Origin: Adiantum capillus-veneris
Taxonomy: Eukaryota; Streptophyta; Polypodiopsida; Polypodiales; Pteridaceae
Length of the DNA stretch: 64,000 nucleotides
Direction: 5' to 3'
Assembly: GCA_014529385.2 (NCBI GenBank)
Contig: CM043960.1
Location: 25,898,396-25,962,395 of the forward strand
The stretch's first letter is position 1, and every line of letters starts with the position of its first letter. This document shows positions 44,931-55,979 of the stretch, piece by piece. The notes under the pieces were generated by a model that did no database searches, was not told where the DNA came from, and worked only from the letters and a program-made list of their open reading frames with translations. The position numbers were made by a program, and so were the translations under genes.

Positions 44931-47469
44931 ATACTTTGATGCGAGATCCATTCCATCTAACCAGTTGTCACCTGTTGAAACTGCATCTTTAGGTAATTCC
45001 CATTGTCGATCATCTATTTCCAAAGTGTTGATGGGAATCAGCATCTGTTGATTCTTGAGAGCAGCTTTACGCTTGAGTACCCGAAGTCTAGCTTCCTCTT
45101 GAGCTTCATCAATAACCTGTTGTCGCTTGATCTTCCTTTGTTTGGCTGCATGCATTATCTCTAGCAATTCATTGGTTAGTGGCAAATTATATTTCTTCAA
45201 ACGACATCCACTAATCCAATTAGCCGTTGGTTCACCATCCAGGGTTGACAATTTTACTGCTCCACTTGGAGATACATCTTCAATGATAAATGGTCCATTT
45301 TCCTTTTTCTTAAACTTGGGAATGTGTTGCTTAAGGGAATAGACTAGAACTAAGTCCCCTTTCTTGAAAATTTTGGTGATTAAGTGGGAATCAAAAAACT
45401 GTTTTTGTTTTCGCTTTTGTGCATAGATATGAGCTACAGCAGTTAGCCTTTGCTCGTCTAGCTTTTCCAAATCTTCAAGTCTTTCTGACAATTCATGTCC
45501 AGTCCACTCAAGAGTTTGTGCTACCCTTGATGTCGACAATAGAAATTCTATTGGCAGTATGGCATCAAGACCATAAACAAGGTTAAAGGGTGTAGCATTT
45601 AAAGTTGTTTTAAATGAAACTCGATAAGCCCATAGAGCAGCATGGAGATTCATTTCCCAGTCGGTCCTTCCTGAACTAACCACTTTGGTCAGTACCGAGC
45701 TAAGTATTTTATTTGTATGCTAAGCTTGTCCGTTTGCTTGTGGGTGATAGGGAGCTGATTTGTTATGGATAACCATAAACTCATTAAGCAAATACTCTAT
45801 TACCTCGTTGAGGAAATGAGTTCCCCGATCACTGACAATCTCTATTGGCAGTCCATACCTTACGAATACATACTCATATAAGAATGCAACAGTGGTTCTG
45901 GCATCATTCTTTTGAGTCGCTTTAGCCTCGACCCATTTGGTCAAATAGTCCGTAGCTACAATGATATATTGAGCTTGGGTTCTATAAGCAGGTGGCTGTA
46001 TCGGTCCAACAAAATCTATACCCTATTTGCAAAGGCTCTGGCCCCCATCATTGGTCTTAAGGGCATGTTGTTCACTCGTGTTGGCATTTTTTCTCGTTGA
46101 CAAGCATCACTCCTTCAAACATATTCTTTGGCATCTGCAAAAAGTGTTGGCCACCATATGCCTGCCATCAAGATTGCTCTTGCGGTGGTCTCACTAGAAA
46201 AGTGACCTCTAGCTAATCTAGCATGTACTTGTTCTATAATCAGAATATACTCGTTTTCATTTGCACAAAGACGCAAATGTTGATCTTTACCTCGCCGATA
46301 TAATTGGTTCCCAATAAGAGCACAGTCTCTTGCTTCCGTTTCAATTGCTCTTTAACGGCGTTTACTCATATCCTCAGGAAATGTTTGACTTAATAAGTAA
46401 GTAACCACAAAGGTACTCCACTTAGAAACAGGTAACAATGTTACATGAGGAATGGGTTGTTGTTTCTGACATTGAGGGCAACCTCTTACAAAAGATCGAA
46501 CATCTCTCCTCATAGTCGGCCAAAATACTCCAAGTCTTAAGATTCGTTGCATAGTTTGGTCTTCCGCAAAGTGAAGTCCTACTATGGTAGCATGTGCTTG
46601 ACTTAGGTACTGATCCCTTTCTTCAGGGTTAATGCATAAAATCAATATCCCATCTCGATTTCTTTTATATAGCCTCCCAGCTAGTAATTGATACGTAGCC
46701 GATTGCTCGCTTAAATCAACTGTGATAGGGAGTGGTGAATCCACTTGAGCTATCGTCATTAATGACACAGTTTTTTCCGATCATCTTGGTATCATTTCCA
46801 TGGAGAACAAATAGGCATCTGGTAGATTATCATCTACCCCTTTAGGTGATTCCCCCGAAACAATCCTGGACAAATGATCTGCTCATTGATGTGTAGTGCC
46901 TTTTTTAACAACCACAGTGAAATCAAATTCGAGAAGAATGATGAACCATCTCACTATTTTCCCTGTGCTGCATGGTTTGTCGACCAAATATAACAAATCT
47001 TGGTGATGCACAAAGAACACAAACTTGCTGGCCAATAGGTAATGTCTATACTTTTTAATGACATAGATCATTCCTAGTCCTTCCCTTTCAGTGGTGGTGA
47101 TGTAATTATTTTTTGCCATATTTAATTGTCAGCTAGCATAAGAAATAGGAAAGTCAATTTTCCCATCTCCTGGTTGGGCTAGTAATCTGGGCTAGTAATC
47201 AACCAATAGCAAAATTTGAGGCATCTACGTATACGTGGAATACCTTATCCCAATCGGGTGCTATCAATATTGGAGCTGAGGTGAGAGATTCCTTAAGCTT
47301 CATGAAGGATTCTTCACATGCCTCGATCCATTCAAAGCGCGTAATCAAGCTATACATGGGTTTTGCAATTATAGCATACATGTAGATGAACCGTCGGTAA
47401 TATCCACAATGTCCCATGAAGCTTGTACCCCTTTGACTGTTGTTCGTCTAGGAAAATCAGCAATGACAT
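44931..47469 (-). pseudogene. Gypsy C RT end, RNase H and integrase
   Basis: MGHCGYYRRF and APILIAPDWDKVFHVYVDAS (start of RNase H), then TTTEREGLGMIYVIKKYRHYL and FVHHQDLLYL. Integrase zinc region: QRILRLGVFWPTM and GCPQCQKQQ (46550-46450). Integrase core: MTKWVEAKA, VSDRGTHFLNE and SAPYHPQANGQA, followed by a TAG in place of the usual Glu codon. The C-terminal part (45683-44931) has LWAYRVSFKTTLNATPF, LVYGLDAILPIEF and KFKKKENGPFIIEDV. Several nonsense changes and a one-base loss near 47425 disable it. Confidence 0.85.
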
Positions 47470-49045
47470 TGACGGGAGCAAAGCGAACCCTGAACCCTGA
47501 CGGCCTCTAAAACACCGGGGACCGAATGGCGCGCCTCGAGCCTGTCATGGTAAAGCAAACAGGGGGCACCACCTAGCTTCAGCGGCTAGGACGCAAACAA
47601 CACACCACCATAACAAAGTTTTCATCCAAGAGAGATGGATGCTTGGGAGTAATGATGAAAAGGAAAGGGAATGAGATCAAGTGAGAGAGAGAGAGAGAGA
47701 GAGAGAGAAAGTGAGGGAGGGGTTATAGCGGCTTAGTACTTAGGCATCACAAAAGGATGGCGAATCCGCACACCCTTCACACATACACAAGCTCACTCCA
47801 AAACACAAGACTAGGTGGCGATTCCGCACACCTCACATGGGCAAAACATTGCAAGAAAACATACTCACAAAACCTCAAGCTTTATTTAGAGAATTAGGCG
47901 ATGAAATGGGGAGCATAGGGTAGGGGAATGAGAAGGGAGAGAGTGGTAGAGCACATGGCGGATAGGTGGGAGTTGATGGCGAAGACTCGCACGAGGATTA
48001 TGGCCATCATCCTTCATTTAGTTGCCCTTCATCTTCCATAGCCAAGGGTGTAGAGGTCATGCTCAAGACAAGCATGGTGATTGCGGTGATGGTGATGGTG
48101 TGGGTGTGGGTGTGGGTGTGTGTGTGTGTGCACTAGGCACACACAGTGCATAGTGTGTTCTTTGGTGATTTTGTGTGTGTCTTTAGTGTGATGGTGACCC
48201 CTCTTTATATAGGGGAGGAGGGGGGAGAAATTCCAGAATTTAGAAATGAAGAAATCATTATCTACATAGGCCATGTGACTGTGGGCCCCACTTGTCTGGC
48301 TGTGTGTATATGTGCCAGAACAACAGTCTCATGAGAGAGAGACTAAGAGAGAGAGATGGGTTGATGAAAAAAAGTGAGATGTGACATGGAGAATAAAGTA
48401 ATTACAAGAGGGGAGAGAGGGGAGTGTGTTAAGAGGTGAATCTGTGTGCAGATGTGTGTGAACACAAGAAAATCAAGTAACCATTGGGTGGGGATGGGTC
48501 TGTGGGCACCTTTTTCAGTGAAACTGAGTGTGTGTGAGTGTGGGGGAGGCCATCTGGCTACAAGACAAGAGAGATTTCGAATTTTAGAGAGAGGGGGGGA
48601 TATTTGGATCATGGGAGAGTGTAGGAGAGAGAAAAGGGGGGTGGGGTATACTGTTTTGGAAGATAGCATAAGTTGCATGTGAGTTAGGGTGCATTATTGG
48701 TGAGTTATAATGCATTATTGGTGAGAGGTGGGGTAGCTTGAGGTGAGAGAGAAAGGACTCAAAGGACAAGGGGAAGAGAGAGGGGGTTGACCTTTTGAGT
48801 GGAGGAGAGGAAAAGGGACACCCGGCGGGGCAACAGTGAAGAAAAAGGAGGCAAGGTGGGGATGGGCTACCCCTCAGGCATGAGGTGGCCTATTTTACCT
48901 TTCTTATATATTTACATAATCATACTTTATTTTTTTCTTACTTTTTCCAATGCCTTTTATCACTCCCTCCCTAAGAGGGGGTTTTCATGGGGTGGGGACG
49001 AGAGAAGAGGGGTATGGGAGCTTGGCTTGTGAAAAGCCCCCATCA
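47470..49045 (-). repeat. 3' LTR of gag-only element
   Basis: 1,576 bp with TG..CA ends, nearly identical to 52365-53920. Differences are a few substitutions, microsatellite lengths (GA at 47683-47707, GT at 48105-48129) and small indels (for example the TTGGC-type insertion near 49022). This implies recent insertion. Confidence 0.92.
48204..48212 (-). promoter_or_regulatory. TATA box in the 3' LTR
   Basis: CTATATAAA on the minus strand, followed downstream by AGAGGGGTCACC. The same site in the 5' LTR at 53085-53093 would drive the element. Confidence 0.6.
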
Positions 49046-49063
49046 TTAGCCCTCCCCTTTTGG
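49046..49063 (-). other. Polypurine tract of gag-only element
   Basis: Minus-strand AAAAGGGGAGGGCTAA immediately before the 3' LTR. Confidence 0.7.
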
Positions 49064-49191
49064 CTAGAGGCATTCATACCTCTAGCTCATCTGTTTCTTC
49101 TTCCGCTTAGCTGTAGGATCCGATATCGAGTTTCCTTCTGAACTATCCATTCCATTTGGCCATTGGTGAGATTTCTGGGATATTCGTTGAT

Positions 49192-49440
49192 CTATAACAG
49201 GTCCGGGTAATAGCTTGTTTCTTGGAATAGTGTAGGTTGATTAAAGGGGAAGCCCATGGCTTCCAGAACTTTGTGCCAGTGTCCTCTTGGATCCCAAGTG
49301 AAAAATAGGATCATTGTCTGCAGTGTCCGAACAATAAAATTTGCATGCCAAATTGGACCAAATTTGTAACCACCAGTAGCGAGAGGGGAAATGAGCATCT
49401 TGGCTCCTGCAAAGACAGAACTGAAAATTATGATTCCCAA
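49192..49440 (-). CDS. Small hypothetical ORF in gag-only element
   Basis: An 82-codon minus-strand frame after the long ORF, partly hydrophobic (MGIIIFSSVFAGAKMLISPL). It ends about 150 bp before the 3' LTR. No family recognised; it may be a continuation of the preceding frame. Confidence 0.3.
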   Translation of the reverse strand: MGIIIFSSVFAGAKMLISPLATGGYKFGPIWHANFIVRTLQTMILFFTWDPRGHWHKVLEAMGFPFNQPTLFQETSYYPDLL

Positions 49441-49476
49441 GAGTGTACCAAGAATCCACCATATATGGCCGCCTTG

Positions 49477-50424
49477 TTAGTGTGGTGAGCTCAAGTTATC
49501 TTCAGAATCCTGCTTACTGCCATGACTAGAAAAAACTGCAAGCATATCATGCTTCTTTTGGGTGTGCTCAAACATGTCAGCTTCCTGTACTGATGCTAAT
49601 AGCAAGCCACCTACCTTGCGGCTTAAATTCAAGCGTAATCCACTTACCTTTCTCCAAAGAGAGGATGCACTATTTGTAAAAAATTGTACCAGATTGCGAA
49701 TGAGGTCTTCATTCTTGCATTCTATCAGGCTTTTGTCTATCCATGGCTCCTTAGCTCTTATCTCAATGCTGATCTTCTCTCTATATGTTATAGCGGCTAG
49801 CCATAGCCATAGGTCTGATGCATCCCATGCAAACACAATGCTGTGTTGTAGAGGAGTTTGGAACATCCTTAAAAGGTTGGCAACATATTGATCATCAAAC
49901 TTACTATGAACATCCTCACATAAATTGGAGGCATTACCCATCTCCAAGTTTATAACACCCTTTAGTAGACTAGAGGCATTACCCATCTCTAAGTCTATAA
50001 CACTACACAATAAAGTCTTGCTCGGCTGCCAAGCCTCTAGAGAAATATCCAACTCCAAACCTTCAGTCATACTTACCTCTTCGTTATGGTCCTCTAGTGA
50101 AACTGCCTTGATGCAAGATTCCTTTAGCTTGCTACATTGTCCTGGGTCCATGCTGGTGCACAGGCTTCCGTTTTCAAAGCCCTCCCCTTTGCTTGATATG
50201 TTGCCCACCTTCTGCAAAGCCTTGCTAGCAGGCCGGTCTTCCTCTTCTCTTGTATCTTTCATGCCCTTTGCATTCCTCTTACTCTGACGAGGCCTAATCA
50301 ACACTTTACACATTCTTACCCTTACTGCCCAATGTTGTCGATTGATCTCTTTGGTGCCTATTTCATTCAAGGTTAAAGATGTACTCACACTTGTAACACA
50401 ATTTTCTTGGCTTACCTCCCCCAC
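49477..50424 (-). CDS. Unknown 315-codon ORF of gag-only element
   Basis: A continuous minus-strand frame, directly downstream of gag. It contains a short internal duplication: two near-identical copies of an (I/V)(D/N)LEMGNASxL block, at about 49990 and 49940. The C-terminal half has WDASDLWLWLAAITY and LRLNLSRKVGGLLL. I see no protease, RT, integrase or envelope motifs. The uninterrupted length in an otherwise decayed neighbourhood fits the youth of the element. Confidence 0.5.
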   Translation of the reverse strand: MGEVSQENCVTSVSTSLTLNEIGTKEINRQHWAVRVRMCKVLIRPRQSKRNAKGMKDTREEEDRPASKALQKVGNISSKGEGFENGSLCTSMDPGQCSKLKESCIKAVSLEDHNEEVSMTEGLELDISLEAWQPSKTLLCSVIDLEMGNASSLLKGVINLEMGNASNLCEDVHSKFDDQYVANLLRMFQTPLQHSIVFAWDASDLWLWLAAITYREKISIEIRAKEPWIDKSLIECKNEDLIRNLVQFFTNSASSLWRKVSGLRLNLSRKVGGLLLASVQEADMFEHTQKKHDMLAVFSSHGSKQDSEDNLSSPH

Positions 50425-50442
50425 CTGGGTAGCATCTTTTGA

Positions 50443-51536
50443 TTATTTAACCTCTTGTTCCACTGCTTCAGTTCTTTGAATAGTCTTCTTACTTGATCCT
50501 TCTTCCGTTACACTCATCTTGACCTCTTCTGCAAGACCAATGATACTTGGTGTGCGGGTACCAATTGGTGGTGGGCGTAAGATGATTGTAAGTGGTGATT
50601 GTGGCGGACGTAGAATTTGTGTTGGTGGGGCTGGTGCTTGGGGTGGGGGTGTTCTTTCTCTAGGGGGTGACAATTGGTTCCTCCTACCTTCTCTATTATA
50701 GTTTTGTTGTGGTTTGGGACAGTAGTACACACCGTGACCATCTTCTCCGTAGTTGTAGCAGTGATACTCCCTGTTTTGTCTTCGTGCTCTTCCAGGGTCT
50801 TGATCTCTTTCTTGACTCCTCCCTTGCTGTATTAAGTGGACAGACAAACTCTGCAGTTGGTCAGTAATATGGGCCAACATATCTTGTTGGTCATCTCTTA
50901 TCCCAAGAGCCGGTGGTGGTGGTGGAATGGTGGTTGTCGTAGTTGGTGGTCGATGCGATGTTCCTAATTCTGTTGACTCGGTTTCTTTGGCTTTCATTCG
51001 AGGCTTCTTGTCTTTAAGGCAAGCAATCTCAACGGCTAACTCGTACGTAGCCCGGAATCTACCTTTCACCTTCTCCTTGAGAAGCGGCCATAAGCCATGC
51101 GTGAACTGATCTTTTTTTAAGAAATCGGGTGCAGCTTCCCCCCTAGCCAATGACTCAACCCACCGTTCCCACAAATCCACAAATTTGGACTCATAGGTGG
51201 CATATTCTAAAAGACCCTCCTGCTTCAAGTCTCTCAACTTGTCCCACAACTTTTCTGAAGTGGTACCTCCCCCAAAGCGCCTCTTAAAAGCGGTTTTTAA
51301 GGTTCCCAATCATCCTTGGTTGCTTGTGGAAGTGCATTGTACCATGATCTAGCTTCTAGCTTCATGAGATGCTTAAAGATTCTAACCCGGGATTCATCCG
51401 TATCTTTGTTGCTTACTACACATGCTACTTCAAAGTCATCTAGGAAGTTTGTTACCAAATCCCCCCCCTTCTTTCCTTTAAATGTTGGAAATGCTACACT
51501 TGCCATGATTACTGAGAGAGAGCTAGAAAGACACAC
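50443..51536 (-). CDS. Gag of gag-only element
   Basis: A capsid-like Retrotrans_gag region (VAFPTFKGKKG, FLDDFEVAC, RIFKHLMKLEARSWYNALP, then FKRRFGG, LRDLKQEG, FVDLWERWVE, DQFTHGLWPLLKEKV) is followed by a proline-rich linker and a zinc knuckle, CHCYNYGEDGHGVYYC, where the second Cys position is Tyr. The frame changes near 51300 between the two halves, so the copy may need a shift or carries a one-base indel. Confidence 0.75.
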
Positions 51537-51589
51537 TGCTTAACTTGCAAAAGTTTTTTTCTTCTTTACAAGGAGGCGTGTATACCGTC

Positions 51590-52291
51590 TTATACTAGGA
51601 CATAGATTAAAACTTCAAACGGTACATTGCCTTGTACCAAAGGTAAGACAAATGGTTGATCTGATGCCAGAACCTCTAAAAACCGCTCCCCACCCGGCAT
51701 GGTGTCAATGACGTGCTGGTAGTGAGTCTTCAAGTCCAGTATTACCTTGATTGAGCGTACACGTGTTGGTATGTGTGATCTATCTTGAGGTAGGTTGTAC
51801 TGATTCATGTGAAGCTTAGAGGTGCTTAGTCACTATCCAAGCTTGTGGGAGAGGGTGGTATTCTTTCCTGAAACAAACTCAGTAGATCCCTAGTTTCTCT
51901 AGTGAGAGTGTGAGCCAATGCTTCTGTTATCTGTGCTACAGCATCAGGTGCGACTTGAAAACTGACTGTGATAATTACCTCGGTGACTTGAGTTACCCGA
52001 TTCTCAAAGTAGAATAGTGTTGATTCTCTATTGTGCAGAGCTTCTTCCATTTTGTTGTTGTTGGTTGGTTGTAGGTTGCGGACATGGTTTTGACCTTCTC
52101 CTTCTTCTTCTTGGCACTTGGCCTATGTATATCCACTGGGTTTGGCGTGTTGGTTGACTCTCCCACTGCAAATCAATTACCGTTATGCCTGGCACTCGAG
52201 CTTCGATAGAGATGCGGAGTTCGTCTAGTTGTGCTTGGAGCTCTTCTTCTTCTGTTGTCCAATTAGCAAATCCTGCTAGCCATTCATCCAT
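51590..52291 (-). CDS. Leader ORFs of gag-only element
   Basis: Three short minus-strand frames (52291-52028, 52050-51826, 51808-51590) lie between the 5' LTR and gag. They contain WTTEEEELQAQLDEL and FENRVTQVTEVIITV but no recognised domain. They may be one broken frame or untranslated leader. Confidence 0.35.
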
Positions 52292-52349
52292 TCACAATAG
52301 TTTAGGGGTTTCAGTCTTGTAAACTGAAGGGTTTCATGAAAAGATCATC

Positions 52350-52364
52350 AGTGGGGGCACCAAA
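52350..52364 (-). other. Primer-binding-like site of gag-only element
   Basis: Minus-strand TTTGGTGCCCCCACT directly follows the 5' LTR, where the primer-binding site is expected. Its tRNA is not identified. Confidence 0.5.
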
Positions 52365-53920
52365 TGACGGGAGCAAAGCGAACCCCGAACCCCGATGGCC
52401 TCTAAAACACCGGCGACTGAATGGCGCGCCTCGAGCCTGTCATGGTAAAGCAAACAGGGGGCACCACCTAGCTTCAGCGGCTAGGACGCAAACAACACAC
52501 CACCATAACAAAGTTTTCATCCAAGAGAGATGGATGCTTGGGAGTAATGATGAAAAGGAAAGGGAATGAGATCAAGTGAGAGAGAGAGAGAGAGTGAGGG
52601 AGGGGGTATAGCGGCTTAGTACTTAGGCATCACAAAAGGATGGCGAATCCGCACACCCTTCACACATACACAAGATCACTCCAAAACACAAGACTAGGTG
52701 GCGATTCCGCACACCTCACATGGGCAAAACATTGCAAGAAAACATACTCACAAAACCTCAAGCTTTATTTAGAGAATTAGGCAATGAAATGGGGAGCATA
52801 GGGTAGGGGAATGAGAAGGGAGAGAGTGGTAGAGCACATGGCGGATAGGTGGGAGTTGATGGCGAAGACTCGCACGAGGATTATGGCCATCATCCTTCAT
52901 TTAGTTGCCCTTCATCTTCCATAGCCAAGGGTGTAGAGGTCATGCTCAAGACAAGCATGGTGATTGCGGTGATGGTGATGGTGATGGTGTGGGTGTGTGT
53001 GTGTGTGTGTGCATTAGGCACACACAGTGCATAGTGTGTTCTTTGGTGATGTTGTGTGTGTCTTTAGTGTGATGGTGACCCCTCTTTATATAGGGGAGGA
53101 GGGGGGAGAAATTCCAGAATTTAGAAATGAAGAAATCATTATCTACATAGGCCATGTGACTGTGGACCCCACTTGTCTGGCTGTGTGTATATGTGCCAGA
53201 ACAACAGTCTCATGAGAGAGAGACTAAGAGAGAGAGATGGGTTGATGAAAAAAAGTGAGAGGTGACATAGAGAATAAAGTAATTACAAGAGGGGAGAGAG
53301 GGGAGTGTGTTAAGAGGTGAATCTGTGTGTAGATGTGTGTGAACACAAGAAAATCAGGTAACCATTGGGTGGGGATGGGTCTGTGGACACCTTTTTCAGT
53401 GAAACTGAGTGTGTGTGAGTGTGGGGGAGGCCATCTGGCTACAAGACAAGAGAGATTTCGAATTTTAGAGAGAGAGGGGGGTATTTGGATCATGGCAGAG
53501 TGTAGGAGAGAGAAAAGGGGGGTGGGGTATACTGTTTTGGAAGATAGCATAAGTTGCATGTGAGTTAGGGTGCATTATTGGTGAGTTATAATGCATTATT
53601 GGTGAGAGGTGGGGTAGCTTGAGGGGAGAGAGAAAGGACTCAAAGGACAAGGGGAAGAGAGAGGGGGTTGACCTTTTGAGTGGAGGAGAGGAAAAGGGAC
53701 ACCCGGCGGGGCAACAGTGAAGGAAAAGGAGGCAAGGTGGGGATGGGCTACCCCGCAGGCATGAGGTGGCCTATTTTACCTTTCTTATATATTTACATAA
53801 TCATACTTTATTTTTTTCTTACTTTTTTCAATGCCTTTTATCACTCCCTCCCTAAGAGGGGGTTTTCATGGGGTGGGGATGAGAGAAGAGGGGTATGGGA
53901 GCTGTGAAAAGCCCCCATCA
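52365..53920 (-). repeat. 5' LTR of gag-only element
   Basis: 1,556 bp, minus-strand TGATGGGGGC to GCTCCCGTCA, paired with 47470-49045. Contains the TATA box at 53085-53093. Confidence 0.92.
53085..53093 (-). promoter_or_regulatory. TATA box in the 5' LTR of gag-only element
   Basis: CTATATAAA on the minus strand inside the upstream LTR, about 720 bp from its inner edge. It is the best candidate promoter of this element. Confidence 0.6.
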
Positions 53921-55177
53921 ACATGAATCTTTTCAATATCGATAGCTATGCCATTTTTAGACACTATATGTGCAAAAATTTTCCCTTGTCTTCCCATGAA
54001 TGAGCACTTTTCAAGGTTTAATCAAATTCTATAAAGTCTACATTTCTCGAATACCCTTTTGAGGTGTTCAAAATGATCAGCTCGGATTGACGAATGTACG
54101 CATAAATCATCCATGTATACTTCCAAGAATTTCCAAAGATACTCTTTGAAAGCATGGCTTATCAATCTCTGAAATGTGGTTGGAGCATTAGTTAACCAAA
54201 CGGAATAACCCGATAGGCAAATATACCCCATTCTGTTGCAAAAGCAGTTTTGTGCTGATCTTTTGGGTCAACCAAAAGTTGATTGTATCCCGAAAAACCA
54301 TCTAGGAAGCTGTAAGCTTCTTTTCCTGCCACTCGTTCTAAAACGTGCTCAGTTATCGGAAGAGGAAAGTTGTCTCTAATGGTAGCTGCATTCACTTTTT
54401 TGAGATTAACGCACACTCGTGATTATTCTTCTTAGATACTACCACAATTGGGAACACCCAATCAGTGTGTTCAATTTCGTAAATGAATTCAGCTTCCTTT
54501 AGTTTTTCAATCTCTTCTTTAATCTTCCTGGCAAATGTTTCGTTATATGTGTATGGTCTCTGTCTACTTGGTTTCGCATCATCTCTCATGGGTATAGTAT
54601 GTTGATAGATTTCTGGATCAGCACCCTTTAGATCCTTGTAAGACCAAGCAAAGATATCCCGGTATTCCTTTAACAAACTTAACAAAATCTTTTCTTCTTC
54701 TTCTGTGAGGTCATTTGCAATGTAGGCCGGTCTAGGCTCTTCTCCTGGTTCAGCCAAGTCTACCCTTTTAGCGTTTTCAGGTCCTTCATAAGACTCGCCT
54801 TGTTTCTGTAGTTCCCTAACAGGTTGTTCGATTATGATTTTCCTATCTTGGAGAGTATAATTTTTGTAATGGGATGGAACATGCATTACATTCTTCCCAT
54901 CCTCTTCCGTGGTTTCCATTTCGGTGGTGTATATCTCCTTTAGAGCTTTTTTCAGCTCTTGATATTTCTTTTTCCGCTCGACTCTGATCATGAGTGGTTT
55001 TTTATCCTGATGTTCTTCTTGAGTACCCTTCCTTGTTTTTCTCGATGTCTGAGACATTTTTGAGTCTCCGTTTGAAGGATATTTGCCAGTTATTTTGTCC
55101 TTGACACAATCATTAGTATCTATCTGCATCAGAAATTGTGTTTTACTGGAGACTGATGGCATAGGTCGTGCTTTCAC
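53921..55177 (-). pseudogene. Gypsy C reverse transcriptase, 5' part
   Basis: Motifs on the minus strand: DIFAWSYKDLKGADP, EFIYEIEHTDWVFPIV, NFPLPITEHVLERV, FATEWGIFAYRVIPFG and YMDD at 54106-54117. Then HIVSKNG-like sequence runs to the insertion border. The frame is shifted near 54410. It is continued at 47469. Confidence 0.85.
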
Positions 55178-55979
55178 AATTTAGTGTCCTTCTTTCTTTT
55201 ATACCATTTTTGTCGTCTTGATTTTTGGTTTGGAAAGTCAAAAAACTTTTCCTCCCTTCCCCTTAAGAGTAGTTGAGCTCTCGTATGTTCTTTTTCAGAT
55301 CCCGACTCTTCGGAGGTAGCTGAGTGTTCATCCAACTCATCACTTGCATCGTAATAGAGGTCAGAAAAGACTTGTTGAGCTTTCGTCAAGTCCTTTGTTT
55401 CCTCATCCTTATTTTCAATGTTAAGGACTAACATCATTTGGATGGGAATTATGTCGTAGACATCCTCATTGCAAAATTGAGTAGGCATAGACGTATTCAC
55501 ACATACATCCATTGTCACTAAGATTTGAGTCCACTCGAATGGTTCGAATAAATGCTCTGGGAAGGATTCAGTTATGTAGGCTTCGTCTGTACAGTCCGTT
55601 TCTAGGATACATTCCTCTCGTCTTAGGCTTCCATTTTCTGAAGCTCCGCACATCCAAACAGGAGTGTCTTTGTTTAGCCAAGATGGAAGTTTAGTTTCAG
55701 CTAAAGAGACTGAATCAAACTCCTGGATGGATGTTTTCAAGACGTCTCTATAGGTGTGGTCCTTTAGATTGACCCTTGTTATAGATCCCACCCGCTTTAA
55801 GTACAGATAGTCATTTCCCCAATCTTAGATAAGATGTACCTGTCGCATGAACGGTCTTCCCAATATGATTTCATAGTTGAGTTTTTTTCCCAAAGTCTAC
55901 TATGGCAAAAGTGTGTTGATATTCAATTCCACAAGAGTTGACTATCACTTTTTCTAGTAGTCCTAATGGGTTTAGATAT
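55174..55979 (-). pseudogene. Gypsy C pol spacer with truncated protease
   Basis: The minus-strand region starts in PLGLLEKVI, NSCGIEYQHTFAIVDF and ILGRPFMRQ, the C-terminal half of the protease seen in gypsy 1. It then runs through EFDSVSLAETKLPSWL, VWMCGAS and an acidic stretch. The half carrying the catalytic DSGAG is missing: gag-type sequence joins directly at about 55980, so a deletion removed it. Confidence 0.65.

Larger units (their letters stand above)
47470..53920 (-). mobile_element. Gag-only LTR retrotransposon inserted in gypsy C RT
   Basis: Two LTRs (47470-49045 and 52365-53920) flank about 3.3 kb. ACAT precedes the left LTR (47466-47469) and follows the right one (53921-53924). 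Removing the element and one ACAT restores the gypsy C frame (EKIHV followed by IADFPRRTTVKGVQ). Minus orientation is shown by the TATA box, the primer-binding-like TTTGGTGCCCCC next to 52365, the purine tract AAAAGGGGAGGGC next to 49045, and the coding strand. It encodes gag plus one unknown frame and no protease, RT or integrase. Confidence 0.88.

Noticed and set aside
48343..48678. 111-codon minus-strand frame, repeated at 53224-53559
   Set aside because: Lies within both LTRs of the gag-only element; Pro/His/Thr-rich low-complexity, no domain.
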